In this document: positions 26,985 through 35,471 of the stretch, piece by piece
Position numbering within the stretch: the first letter of the stretch is position 1
Layout of the letters: the number at the start of each line of letters is the position of its first letter
DNA from: Natronorubrum bangense
GTDB lineage: Archaea; Halobacteriota; Halobacteria; Halobacteriales; Natrialbaceae
NCBI RefSeq assembly: GCF_004799645.1
Contig: NZ_CP031305.1
Location: 1,302,001 to 1,366,000 of the forward strand
Reading direction: 5' to 3'
Length of the DNA: 64,000 nucleotides
Notes under the pieces: model-generated
Seen by the model: only the letters and a program-made list of their open reading frames with translations
Told to the model about the DNA's origin: nothing
Database searches by the model: none
Position numbers and translations under genes: made by a program

Positions 26985-27269
26985 TCAGCTACCGAACCAC
27001 GGATCGTCGACCGTTCGCGAGCCACACGCGACCTGATCGACCGAGTGAACCGACGCGCTCAGGTCCTCGATTTCGGCGCGGACTGCCTCGAGGTCGAGAT
27101 CGTCGCCCTCGAGGGTGACGCGCAGGGTCTTGACGTTCTCGTCGACTTCGACGACCGTCGCGGTGGCCGCGTCGATCCCATCGAGATCGCCGAGTTGCGT
27201 CGTGAAGGTGACAACGCTTGGGTCGTGTGGTTTCAACACGTCGAGTACGAGCCGTCGTATCGGGGCCAT
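26985..27269 (-). CDS. DUF211 domain protein (94 aa)
   Basis: The small protein begins MAPIRRLVLDVLKPHDPSVV and contains TLEGDDLDLEAVRAEIEDLSASVHSVDQVACG, the DUF211 ferredoxin-like fold. Its function is unknown; the fold and the tight coupling (2-bp gap) to a metal transporter suggest a regulatory or metal-sensing partner. The chosen ATG omits four extra in-frame codons upstream that are not conserved in the family. Confidence 0.85.
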   Translation of the reverse strand: MAPIRRLVLDVLKPHDPSVVTFTTQLGDLDGIDAATATVVEVDENVKTLRVTLEGDDLDLEAVRAEIEDLSASVHSVDQVACGSRTVDDPWFGS

Positions 27270-27362
27270 AGACGCTTGCACAATGGGCGAACGGAAAGGC
27301 CTACGGAACTACTGGCTGGCAGTCGACGGCACGCTCTTGTACGGTCCCGTGATACGGCCTGC

Positions 27363-28697
27363 ATGGCCACTCTCGAGGACCCAATCGAGATCGGCGGCGT
27401 CACGATCCCAAACCGGCTCTATCGCGCGCCGCTGCTCGAGTGTGCTGGCAACGGTCCCGACGCCGTCGACACGCTGATCGACGACCTCGAACCCGCCGCC
27501 GAGTCGGGCGTCGGCCTCATCTGTCAGGGGGCGACGATCGTCAGCGGCGATGGCGGCTGTGCCGCCCCGGGGATGACCCGCGTCCACGACCCCGATTTCG
27601 TCGAGCGACTGTCGCGGCTGACCGACCGGATTCACGACCACGGCAGCCGGATCGTCGTCCAACTCGAGCACGGCGGCCTCCGAAGCATGGAAACCTGGCA
27701 TGCCGAGTACCGCAAAGACCGTCCGGATCTCGAGCAACTCGCTGTCTCCGAGCCGCCATGGCAGTTGCGAGCGCTGGATCGTCTCGGCTTTCTGTCGTAC
27801 GACCCGCACGTCCTCTCGACCGACGAAGTGTACGAGCTCGCGGCCGATTTCGGCCGATCGGCAGCGTACGCCGCTGACGCGGGCTACGACGGCATCCACC
27901 TCGCGGGCGCGAACATGGGCATCGTCCAGCAGTTCCTGTCTCCCTTCTACAACCGCCGGAACGACGAGTTCGGCGGCTCACCCGAGGCCCGACTCGAGTT
28001 CCTCGCAGTTGTTCACGACGAGATCCGCGAGCGGGCCGGGGACATACCGCTGCTCACCAAAGTACCGGCAGAAACGCCCGCACCGCCCTCGCCCGTCGTC
28101 CGGCGAACGCTCTCGCTCGAGGACGGCGTCGAAATCGCCCGACGACTCGAGAAAATCGGCTACGACGCGGTTGTCCCCGTCCAGACATCAGTCGTCTGGG
28201 ATATGAGCATCGTTCGCGGAGAGTATCCCGAACGGGCCTGGGAAAACGAGGGGTTACACGACGCGTACGACGCGGTGTTCGGTGGGACAGCGCGCAGGAA
28301 ACTCGTCGCCGCCGCAAACCGAATCCAGTCGCTACAGTACGATTTCGACCCGGCGTGGAACGAAGCGTTCTGTCGACGGGTCCGCGAACAGGTCTCGATC
28401 CCAGTGCTCGCCGAAGGCGGGATTCGCGAACGCGGCCAGATGGATCGACTACTGGGCGGCGACGACAGCGACGAGCCGGCCTGCGATATGGTCGGCATGG
28501 CTCGTCCGTTCTACGCCGAACCTCGCCTCGGCGCACGACTCCTCGAGGGCGCCCCCGACGAAACCCGCGTGCTCTGTGAAAGCTGTAACAACTGTACCGT
28601 CCCACAGGTGACCGGTGCACCGGGGATGTGTCGAACGCCCGCCGTGTTGCGAAAACGGGGCGACCTCGAGCGCGAGGGTGTCTACGAACGGCGGTGA
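27363..28697 (+). CDS. Old-yellow-enzyme family NADH:flavin oxidoreductase
   Basis: The 444-residue protein is an FMN TIM barrel: it starts LEDPIEIGGVTIPNRLYRAPLLE, has GLICQGATIVSGDGG, VQLEHGGLRS, the GYDGIHLAGANMGIVQQFLSPFYNRRNDEFGGS signature, and ends with a CESCNNCTVPQVTGAPGMC cysteine cluster resembling the 4Fe-4S site of the 2,4-dienoyl-CoA reductase subgroup, but without the C-terminal flavoprotein half. It probably reduces an activated double bond; the electron donor is unknown. The ATG at 27363 gives the normal N-terminus. Confidence 0.9.
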   Translation: MATLEDPIEIGGVTIPNRLYRAPLLECAGNGPDAVDTLIDDLEPAAESGVGLICQGATIVSGDGGCAAPGMTRVHDPDFVERLSRLTDRIHDHGSRIVVQLEHGGLRSMETWHAEYRKDRPDLEQLAVSEPPWQLRALDRLGFLSYDPHVLSTDEVYELAADFGRSAAYAADAGYDGIHLAGANMGIVQQFLSPFYNRRNDEFGGSPEARLEFLAVVHDEIRERAGDIPLLTKVPAETPAPPSPVVRRTLSLEDGVEIARRLEKIGYDAVVPVQTSVVWDMSIVRGEYPERAWENEGLHDAYDAVFGGTARRKLVAAANRIQSLQYDFDPAWNEAFCRRVREQVSIPVLAEGGIRERGQMDRLLGGDDSDEPACDMVGMARPFYAEPRLGARLLEGAPDETRVLCESCNNCTVPQVTGAPGMCRTPAVLRKRGDLEREGVYERR

Positions 28698-28775
28698 CTG
28701 TCTGAGAGATGTGTCCTCGAGTGCGAGTTCGCTGTCAGTGTCTTATTTGTTACCATTCTTTGATAATTCGACCAG

Positions 28776-28792
28776 CGCGAGTTTCACTCGCG
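28776..28792. terminator. Short hairpin after the flavin oxidoreductase gene
   Basis: CGCGAGT-TTC-ACTCGCG forms a 7-bp stem with a 3-base loop about 80 bp after the stop codon. It follows an A/T-rich stretch. A transcript-end role is plausible but there is no U tract. Confidence 0.35.
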
Positions 28793-28827
28793 TCTTCGAT
28801 CCACGTTCTGCGATCCGTCCAGTCGAA

Positions 28828-28854
28828 CAACCCCCTTCGTTTCCACTGGAAAAG
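28828..28854 (-). repeat. Solitary ORB-like element near tRNA-Gln
   Basis: CAACCCCCTTCGTTTCCACT continuing GGAAAAG matches the origin recognition boxes at 59114-59142 over a shared core (CCCCTTCGTTTCnACTGGA, one ambiguous base). It is in intergenic DNA, 30 kb from the origin. The similarity is direct; binding by Orc1 is inference. Confidence 0.55.
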
Positions 28855-28900
28855 CGAAGACTGAGAGCGGATTTCTCTCGAGTTGAAAAGTTGGAAGAAG

Positions 28901-28973
28901 TAGTCCATCCTGGATTCGAACCAGGGTCGAAGCCCCCAGAAGGCTTCAGGATTGGCCGCTACCCCAATGGACT
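28901..28973 (-). tRNA. tRNA-Gln (anticodon CTG)
   Basis: Read on the minus strand, AGTCCAT pairs with ATGGACT to form the 7-bp acceptor stem, followed by discriminator A. The anticodon stem AAGCC/GGCTT encloses the loop TTCTGGG, giving anticodon CTG for Gln codon CAG. The T arm CCTGG-TTCGAAT-CCAGG is canonical. CCA is not encoded and no intron is visible. TATA-like A/T DNA lies directly upstream. It is downstream of the HNH endonuclease gene. Confidence 0.93.
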
Positions 28974-29074
28974 GATATATTTTCGTCGGCTCCGTTTCCG
29001 ACGACGTACCTACCAGTAGGGGGTATCCATATTAGAGTGTTACGAACTCGACTGTGAGTGCGAACAAATAGCGA

Positions 29075-29659
29075 TCAGTCGAGCGGTGGGTTATAATGTT
29101 CTTTTCGGTGACAGTTCGCACAGAGAACAATACACTTCTCGATCTCAGCCTTGATTCGATCTCTGGAGTATCCAAAAGAGATCATCTTTCCGACAGCCAT
29201 CTCTTTCTCGTCTTCGTCCACATGGTGAAAGTCGAGACATGCAGGGTCCTGCTCTGCACACCGGTTGCAGCCACCACGCGTTCGCTGAAGTTCGTTTGCC
29301 CACGCTCGATGTGCGTTCTGGCGCTGGAGTGACCGCTCGGTATTCCAGTCGGGGTGTTTGTAGTGCCATCGCTGATCTTGAGAGAGGTCCTCCCACTCCA
29401 TTCCATCCGGCAATTCAACCTTCTCAGGCTTCGGTGCAGTGCGTGTTCCCGTCGACGGTTCCGTTTCGAGGTCGGCTTTCGTTTTCGCCGCGTTCCAGCC
29501 ACCGACAACCCGCAAGATGGTCGATGCCGACGGCGTCAATCCCAACTCCTCGTACTGTGCTTTCGTCGGCGACTCGCCGAGTCGCGCTGCCGCCTCGCGC
29601 AACGACTCGAGACACTCCTGTTCGGACGTCACACACCCGTTGGCCGCCCAATCGTACAT
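29075..29659 (-). CDS. HNH endonuclease with homing-endonuclease-associated repeat
   Basis: The 194-residue protein starts [20 protein letters not shown]. Its N-terminal ~50 residues form one helix-turn-helix-like 'homing endonuclease associated repeat' ([18 protein letters not shown] ... [15 protein letters not shown]). The C-terminus is an HNH nuclease: [19 protein letters not shown] with the double His, then [14 protein letters not shown], the two Cys pairs binding zinc. Such free-standing HNH proteins are common in haloarchaea, often near tRNA genes or mobile DNA. The chosen start excludes a Cys-rich upstream extension. Confidence 0.85.
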   Translation of the reverse strand: MYDWAANGCVTSEQECLESLREAAARLGESPTKAQYEELGLTPSASTILRVVGGWNAAKTKADLETEPSTGTRTAPKPEKVELPDGMEWEDLSQDQRWHYKHPDWNTERSLQRQNAHRAWANELQRTRGGCNRCAEQDPACLDFHHVDEDEKEMAVGKMISFGYSRDRIKAEIEKCIVLCANCHRKEHYNPPLD

Positions 29660-29744
29660 AAACTCTCGTCCCCCGCAGCAGCAGAATAGGGACGATGGTG
29701 CACAAATCGACACACATTTTCCTCGTGGCTGTGCACATTCGCGT

Positions 29745-30335
29745 ATGTACGTTGGACGATTTGTCGTCGTCGGCCCCGAGGTCGGCGCCTACCGCGTCTC
29801 GTCACGCTCGTTCCCGAACCGCAAGCTCACCGCTCGAGAGGACGCGCTCACCGTCGGTCCCACCGACGACGCGCCGGAGACGGACAACCCCTACGTCTCC
29901 TACAACTGCCTACGCGTCGTCGACACCCCCACGGGCGAGACGGCCGCGTTCGGTAACGGCTCGCACGTCGATCCGATCGCGGAGAAACTCGAGTTGGGCT
30001 ACCCTGCCCGCGACGCGCTCGCCGAGAGCCTGCTGGCGCTGGATTACGAGAAAGACGACTACAACACGCCGCGGATCGCGGCGACAATCGGCGACGACGG
30101 AGAGGCTATGATCGGCACGGTTCGCAAAGACGCGCTGCTCGTCGAGACCGTCGAGGAACCGACGCTGGTCGCGACCTACGAGAAGAACGCTCCCGAGTCG
30201 TTCGAGTTCGAGGCCGACAGCGCCGAGGCCGCCGCGAGTGAGGCGTTCAACTGCGAGTTCGAACACGCTGTCTGTGCGGCCGGTATCGCCCGAACCGACG
30301 ACGGCTTCGAGACGGCGCTCGAGAACGGCAACTAG
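29745..30335 (+). CDS. purO: IMP cyclohydrolase, archaeal PurO type
   Basis: The 196-residue enzyme closes FAICAR to IMP, the last step of purine synthesis in archaea lacking bifunctional PurH. It begins [26 protein letters not shown] and shows [23 protein letters not shown] and [14 protein letters not shown], matching the archaeal family with its NTN-hydrolase-like fold. The ATG at 29745 gives the standard N-terminus. It is divergent from the HNH gene and followed after 101 bp by a phosphodiesterase gene. Confidence 0.93.
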   Translation: MYVGRFVVVGPEVGAYRVSSRSFPNRKLTAREDALTVGPTDDAPETDNPYVSYNCLRVVDTPTGETAAFGNGSHVDPIAEKLELGYPARDALAESLLALDYEKDDYNTPRIAATIGDDGEAMIGTVRKDALLVETVEEPTLVATYEKNAPESFEFEADSAEAAASEAFNCEFEHAVCAAGIARTDDGFETALENGN

Positions 30336-30436
30336 CGTCCATTTCAACGACGGTTTTTTACAGTGCGAGCGGTTGCTGTGGTCCCCAATCGGTCCGCGGC
30401 GAACGTACAAACCGTTCGAGCGTGTTAGCTTTGGGC

Positions 30437-31105
30437 ATGCGAATCGGACTCGTCTCCGATATCCACGGCAACCGAGTCGCCCTCGAGGCCGTCCTCGAGG
30501 AGATGGCCACTGTCGACAAACTACTGTGTGCCGGCGACGTCGTCGGCTACAACCCCTGGCCAGCAGCGTGCGTCGACGAACTCCGCGAGCGGGACGTGCC
30601 GACGGTGATGGGCAACCACGACGCCGCAGTCGTCGAAGGGGACGCAAGCGGCTTCAACCGGATGGCGCGTGCGGGCGTCGAACACGCCAGCGAACAACTC
30701 GACGACGGCCAGCTCGCGTGGCTCGAGTCGCTGCCGACCGAACGCCTCGCATGCGACGACCGGGTAAAGGTCGTCCACGGCCACCCGGACGATCCGACGC
30801 GGTACACGCGCTACACCCGGCCGTCTGAGTTCTCGCCACGGCTGCTCGACGAGGAAGACGTGCTGGTGCTGGGTCACACCCACGTGCAGAGCGTCGAACA
30901 GTACGCCGAGGGAATCGTCGTCAATCCGGGTAGTGTCGGCCAGCCACGGGATGGCGATCCACGGGCGGGCTACGCGGTGGTCGATCTCGAGGCGATGACT
31001 GTCGATACCTATCGTGTCGAATATGATCTCGAGGCGGTCCAGAACGCCGTCGCGGACGCGGGACTTCCGGACCGAATCGGCCACCGACTGGCCCGCGGGA
31101 AGTGA
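30437..31105 (+). CDS. Metallophosphoesterase (YfcE/MJ0936-like)
   Basis: The 222-residue protein has the calcineurin-like motifs in order: SDIHGN (D8, H10), GDVVGY, GNHDAA, VHGHPDD and LGHTHV, so all metal ligands appear present. Archaeal relatives such as MJ0936 are manganese or nickel phosphodiesterases. The natural substrate is unknown. The start is five codons inside the longest frame, at the residue that begins the conserved first strand (MRIGLVSDIHGN). Confidence 0.9.
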   Translation: MRIGLVSDIHGNRVALEAVLEEMATVDKLLCAGDVVGYNPWPAACVDELRERDVPTVMGNHDAAVVEGDASGFNRMARAGVEHASEQLDDGQLAWLESLPTERLACDDRVKVVHGHPDDPTRYTRYTRPSEFSPRLLDEEDVLVLGHTHVQSVEQYAEGIVVNPGSVGQPRDGDPRAGYAVVDLEAMTVDTYRVEYDLEAVQNAVADAGLPDRIGHRLARGK

Positions 31106-31316
31106 GAGACGGCCACGATATACGAAGACCGAGAAACGAATCTTTTTACACGGACTGCGCTGCTAGGTCCGTTCATGGTATCCACCGGCCACACCGCGTG
31201 TACCGACAGCAAGCGACCGCGTCACGCTGTGGCCCGGTGTTGTCGCCCGCCGACTCCGCTGTCGGCACGATCCGGCCAGTATCGTCTCACGACCTCCTAC
31301 TCGAGCCAACAGACAG

Positions 31317-31826
31317 ATGTTCGGACGCATTCGTGAAGACGCCCGGACGATGTGCGAGCGCGACCCCGCCGCGACGGGCTGTCTCGAGGTCATCCTCGCG
31401 TATCCAGGCTTACACGCCGTCTGGGCCCACAGGGGAATCCACTGGCTCTGGAACCGGGGCTTTCGACTCGTCGCGCGGCTGTTGGCACACATCGTGCGCG
31501 TGCTCACGGGCGTCGAGATCCACCCCGGCGCGACGATCGGCCGCCGGGTAACGATCGATCACGGGATGGGCGTCGTCATCGGCGAAACGGCCGAAATCGG
31601 CGACGACGTTCACATGTACCACGGCATCACGCTCGGGGGCGACGCAAACGAACCCATCAAACGGCATCCAACCGTCGAATCTGGTGTCACGATCGGGACG
31701 AACGCGACGCTGCTCGGCGATATTACGATCGGAGAAGACGCCGCCGTCGGCGCCGGATCGGTCGTTACTCGAGATGTCGAACCGGGTGCGACGGTCGTCG
31801 GCGTCCCGGCCGAACGTGTCGACTAA
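31317..31826 (+). CDS. cysE: Serine O-acetyltransferase (short CysE)
   Basis: The 169-residue enzyme acetylates serine for cysteine synthesis. It has a short helical N-terminus ([32 protein letters not shown]) and a left-handed beta helix of hexapeptide repeats with catalytic DHG and HGITLGG. It lacks the ~80-residue N-terminal domain of the enterobacterial enzyme, as is common for archaeal and Gram-positive CysE. No cysteine synthase gene is next to it. TnpB-remnant DNA follows immediately. Confidence 0.93.
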   Translation: MFGRIREDARTMCERDPAATGCLEVILAYPGLHAVWAHRGIHWLWNRGFRLVARLLAHIVRVLTGVEIHPGATIGRRVTIDHGMGVVIGETAEIGDDVHMYHGITLGGDANEPIKRHPTVESGVTIGTNATLLGDITIGEDAAVGAGSVVTRDVEPGATVVGVPAERVD

Positions 31827-31838
31827 CACACAGGTAGA

Positions 31839-32046
31839 GTGATAGTGGTTAGCGTAGCCATCTGGATTTTCGGCCCGCCGGGATTCAACACTGGGTGTCG
31901 GTTCCGACGCACGGAAGCGATGCGTTTTGACGCTAGTCGAGGAAACCTCGACAGGCTGTCAGACCAGTCTGACAACGTCGTGGAAGCAAGAAGTCCCTCC
32001 ACCAACGAGCGAGCACACGCGAGCGAGTAGGGCGGGGTAGTTCGCA
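31839..32046 (+). mobile_element. 3'-end remnant of an IS1341-type (TnpB) element
   Basis: A short open frame ends ...NVVEARSPSTNERAHASE and stop (32028-32030), matching the 'VVEAGSP(T/S)-kE' tail of haloarchaeal TnpB proteins as I recall it, followed by GGGCGGGGTAGTTCGC, close to the usual right end of these elements. Two hairpins precede it: GTCGAGG-aaa-CCTCGAC (31936-31952) and TGTCAGAC-ca-GTCTGACA (31957-31974), in the position of the TnpB omega-RNA scaffold. The RuvC and zinc-finger body of TnpB is missing, so it is a decayed copy between cysE and an MFS gene. Confidence 0.6.
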
Positions 32047-32063
32047 TGTAGACAGTTTGCCGC

Positions 32064-33299
32064 TCAATACTCGTCACCGGTTGTAATCCACAGCAATGAT
32101 GCACAGAGACCACCGACGAGGAGGACGATCGCGAGGAGTCCGAATCCGGCGACACGACCGAACTGAGCGAACGTGAGACCGATGCCGACGGCTCCGATAC
32201 CGCCGCCGAGATAACAGAGTGATCGTAAGCCGCCGATCATCGCACCCGTCTCGGAATCCGAACACGCCCTCGAGTGGACGTTGACAACGTGATCGCGTGC
32301 GGGAAGGACGCTGTTGAGCGCGAGACTAAATACGCCGAGGACGAAAAGTACCCAGAAGAGGCTCGAAACGACCGCGAGAAACGGCACGGCGAGCGCCGCG
32401 CCGGCGAAACCGCCGACGAGGATCGGACAGGAACCGATCCGGTCGCGGAGCACGCCGCCGATGAGGGCGGCGACGGCACCGGCACCGAATATGACCCCCG
32501 CGTAGAAGTTTCCGACCGTGAGAGAAAGTCCGGTCGTATCGACGACGTACCACGGAAGGATCGCGATTAGCGCGTTCGTCGTTGCCGAAAACGCCGTTCC
32601 AAATCCGACGATCAAGAGCGTGATGCGGTCGAAGAGGTGATCGGCAACCGTCGAAACACCGGTTCGAAGCGACGGAGTTTCGACCGGGGTCTTTGTCGTC
32701 TCCTGTTGGTAGTGCATGCCGATAGCGAGCGCCCCAATGAGGGGAAGCGGCGTGAGTGCGAGAAATAATGGCATAGTAAAGAGTCCGCCCCGTTCGATCA
32801 GCACCGCGACGGTTGCCGGGCCGACGACGTAACTAAACGGTTCGGCGGCCGTGAGTAACCCGAGTGCCTTCCCTTCGTTGTCTTTCGACGCATACGCCGA
32901 AATCGCGACCTGGCTGGCCGAGCGAAAACTCCCGATTCCAGCGCCGATGAGGAACAGTGCGCCGAAGACGTGGACGTAACTCCCTGCGACCGACAGGGAC
33001 GCCAGCGCGACGCAAGCGACGCCTGCGCCACAGAGCAGTACCGTCCGAATGCCGAGTTCGTCAGCCAGCGATCCCGCCGGAAATTGGCTGACTGCGTAGC
33101 CGACGAAGAGCGCACCGAACAGCACGGTTGCTTGTGTATACGTCACGCTCGTCAGCGCTATCACGTCCGGGATCGCAACCGAAAACATCACTCGATAAAT
33201 ACTGAAGATGAACCACGTCACGGCGAGTAGCCCAACTAGGGCGAAGACGCGACCCCGTCGACTCAGATACTGATCGGAACCCGATGAAACAACACCCAT
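32064..33299 (-). CDS. Major facilitator superfamily transporter
   Basis: The 411-residue protein has about twelve membrane helices and the MFS loop signature between helices 2 and 3 (SQFPAGSLADELGIRTVLL). The centre has a hydrophilic loop (QQETTKTPVETPSLRTG). No substrate-specific motif is visible. Two start codons are possible, at 33311 or 33299; the latter gives MGVVSSGSDQYLSRRGR directly before helix 1. The gene lies in DNA with somewhat lower GC and less CTCGAG use than neighbours, and a TnpB remnant adjoins its 3' end, consistent with recent acquisition. Confidence 0.85.
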   Translation of the reverse strand: MGVVSSGSDQYLSRRGRVFALVGLLAVTWFIFSIYRVMFSVAIPDVIALTSVTYTQATVLFGALFVGYAVSQFPAGSLADELGIRTVLLCGAGVACVALASLSVAGSYVHVFGALFLIGAGIGSFRSASQVAISAYASKDNEGKALGLLTAAEPFSYVVGPATVAVLIERGGLFTMPLFLALTPLPLIGALAIGMHYQQETTKTPVETPSLRTGVSTVADHLFDRITLLIVGFGTAFSATTNALIAILPWYVVDTTGLSLTVGNFYAGVIFGAGAVAALIGGVLRDRIGSCPILVGGFAGAALAVPFLAVVSSLFWVLFVLGVFSLALNSVLPARDHVVNVHSRACSDSETGAMIGGLRSLCYLGGGIGAVGIGLTFAQFGRVAGFGLLAIVLLVGGLCASLLWITTGDEY

Positions 33300-33304
33300 A
33301 CAAA

Positions 33305-33330
33305 TTGACACTATCTAATCATATTGTCAA
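33305..33330. promoter_or_regulatory. Inverted repeat upstream of the MFS gene
   Basis: TTGACA (33305-33310) and TGTCAA (33325-33330) form a dyad with a 14-bp A/T-rich spacer, directly in front of the MFS start. It could be an operator for a local repressor. No regulator gene is adjacent. Confidence 0.35.
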
Positions 33331-33496
33331 CCTTTTGTTTCAATCTCACCGCTCGCGTCGGTGCTTAGTGAACGAAGAGGCGACCGACCGCTTTTACGAA
33401 GTCATCAACGCTGCACTCATGTATTCACCTCAATTTTCACGCCCTGCACCGGGTAAAGAAGCCGTATTACCGACTACTGTTATAAAACGAGCCGGA

Positions 33497-33868
33497 CTAC
33501 TGCTGATCGGTGTCGACCGTGCCGTCCGTGCCTGCCGGCTGCCCTTCAGCCGGGACGCCCTCGTCGGTCGTGACGCTCTCGGCGGAGTGTTCGGCATCCG
33601 ACGCCGTCGCCTCTGGCTCAGGATCGGACGTATAACCGAGTTCGAACCAGAGTTTCGCCGTACAGTCGAACGCTTCCTCGTCGAGTTTGGTCTCAGATTC
33701 TCGTTGGTCGAGATAGCCGTTACAGCGACCGTGTGCGACGACATTCATGAGCGTCGCCGCGGAGCCACACTCCGGACAGTCGATGTAGTAGTTGCCCTCG
33801 TCGTTTTGATGCCACGAGTCAGGAGTCAGTTCCGTGTAGGCGGCGTCCTCGCGGGAGTGTTCGCTCAT
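33497..33868 (-). CDS. Small zinc-ribbon-like haloarchaeal protein (123 aa)
   Basis: The N-terminal half contains NYYIDCPECGSAATLMNVVAHGRCNGYLDQ and EAFDCTAKLWFELGY, giving a CxxC plus two further cysteines that could bind one zinc. The C-terminal ~45 residues are an acidic disordered tail. I do not recognise a named family; it looks like a conserved haloarchaeal protein of unknown role. It lies 113 bp downstream of the phosphohexomutase stop on the same strand. Confidence 0.65.
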   Translation of the reverse strand: MSEHSREDAAYTELTPDSWHQNDEGNYYIDCPECGSAATLMNVVAHGRCNGYLDQRESETKLDEEAFDCTAKLWFELGYTSDPEPEATASDAEHSAESVTTDEGVPAEGQPAGTDGTVDTDQQ

Positions 33869-33981
33869 GGCTCTAGCCTACGGGCCAACAGTGGTAAAGA
33901 GGAGCCCGGAGCACGCAACCCGCAGCACACACTCGAGTCCCGCCGTCTCGACAACATCAGCACACTGCCGTGGCTCGACCG

Positions 33982-35382
33982 TTACACCAGCGGCTCGAGC
34001 AACGCCTCGCCAGCCTCGAGCAACGCTCCGACGCGTTCTTCGTCTGCAGCTTCCGCGTAGACCCGTAACACGGGCTCGGTCCCGCTGGGACGGATCAACA
34101 GCCACGAGCCGTCGGCGAGCTGGAGTTTGAAGCCGTCGGCGGTGTTGACGCCCTCGACATCGGTTCCGGCGACGGTTTCGGGGATTTCGTCCTCGAGATC
34201 AGAGAGAACGCGCGCCTTCTCGTGGTCGGGACAGGCGACGCTGATCTTGTCCTGGACGACGGTCCCGTACTCGTCGAGCAGTCGATCCACGCGCTCGTCG
34301 ATGGGTTCTTCGGCGTGCATCGCGGCCGCGAGCACTGCCATGAGGACGCCGTCTTTCTCACGGACGTGGCCGCGGACGGTGAAGCCGCCGGATTCCTCGC
34401 CGCCAACGAGGGCGTCGCCGTCGGCCATCGCTTGTGCGACCCATTTGAAGCCAACGGGGACTTCGTGAACTGACTCGCCGTGGGCGTCGGCGATACGGTC
34501 GATCAAGAACGTCGTCGAGACGGTTCGGACGACCGCTCCCGAATCGTCTTCGAGCAGGTAGTCATAGAGCGCAGCGAAAAACAGGTTCTCGTCGAGATAG
34601 CCCCGTTCGGGCGTGACGATGGCGATACGATCTGCGTCGCCGTCGTTTGCGATCCCGAGCGTCGGTGCGGTCTCGTCGGCGGTGACGAGGTCGATCAGCG
34701 CCTCGAGGTTTTCGGGCGCGGGCTCGGGTGCCCCACCGCCGAATGTCGGATCGCGCTCACAGCGCAGACATTCGAGAGAGACGCCTACGCGATCGAGGAT
34801 GGCGTCGGTCGTCCCGCGGCCGCTGCCGTGCATAGCGTCGTAGGCGACGGTGAGCGCCGCCGCCGAGAGGTCGCTACTGCCGGTGATCTCCTCGACCAAC
34901 TCGAGGGCAGCGTCAGCGTGTGGCGTCGTCAGGTCGACCTCTCGGACGGAGCCGTGTTGGGCTTCGGGGAGCGCCTCGGGTTCGGCGAGGCGGTCCGCGA
35001 TGGCGTCTGTCACTTCGGGCAACGCCGGCGCGCCGTCAGCGGGGATGAACTTCACGCCGTTGTACTCCGGCGGATTATGTGAGGCCGTGATCGCAAACCC
35101 ACCCACGAACTCACGCTCGACGATGGCGTGGGCGACCAGCGGCGTCGGTCGGTCGCGCGCTGGCATGATGACGTCGAAGCCGTTCGCACACAGCGTCCGG
35201 GCCAGTTCTTCGGCAAAGCCACGCGAGGTTTCGCGCGCATCGTAGCCGACGACGACCGTTCCCTCGAGTCCCTCATCCTGTAGATACGTCGCGACGGCCT
35301 GTCCGATCATCCGAACCCGCGGCGTTGTGAACTCCTCGAGCGTCGCCCGCCAGCCATCAGTACCGAAGCTGATCGTCTCCAT
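33982..35382 (-). CDS. Phosphoglucomutase/phosphomannomutase family
   Basis: The 466-residue alpha-D-phosphohexomutase begins METISFGTDGWR. It has the catalytic phosphoserine loop TASHNPPEYNG (S101), the metal loop GIANDGDADRIAIV, the sugar-binding GGEESGG loop, and the C-terminal phosphate-binding RPSGTEPVLRVY. It interconverts hexose 1- and 6-phosphates for glycan or glycolytic metabolism. The family member (glucose, mannose or glucosamine) cannot be fixed from sequence. Length is normal. Confidence 0.94.
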   Translation of the reverse strand: METISFGTDGWRATLEEFTTPRVRMIGQAVATYLQDEGLEGTVVVGYDARETSRGFAEELARTLCANGFDVIMPARDRPTPLVAHAIVEREFVGGFAITASHNPPEYNGVKFIPADGAPALPEVTDAIADRLAEPEALPEAQHGSVREVDLTTPHADAALELVEEITGSSDLSAAALTVAYDAMHGSGRGTTDAILDRVGVSLECLRCERDPTFGGGAPEPAPENLEALIDLVTADETAPTLGIANDGDADRIAIVTPERGYLDENLFFAALYDYLLEDDSGAVVRTVSTTFLIDRIADAHGESVHEVPVGFKWVAQAMADGDALVGGEESGGFTVRGHVREKDGVLMAVLAAAMHAEEPIDERVDRLLDEYGTVVQDKISVACPDHEKARVLSDLEDEIPETVAGTDVEGVNTADGFKLQLADGSWLLIRPSGTEPVLRVYAEAADEERVGALLEAGEALLEPLV

Positions 35383-35471
35383 ACACGTGCGTCTATGTCA
35401 CCGGCGAAAAAGGCGACGTTGTCACACGGCAGCTGACACGAGTGGGCTGTTCGGACGGCTGGGCACCCGTC

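Noticed and set aside
31174..31335. 54-codon frame before cysE ([15 protein letters not shown]...)
   Set aside because: It has no family resemblance, overlaps the cysE start in another frame and is Arg/Ser-rich, as expected of a shadow frame.
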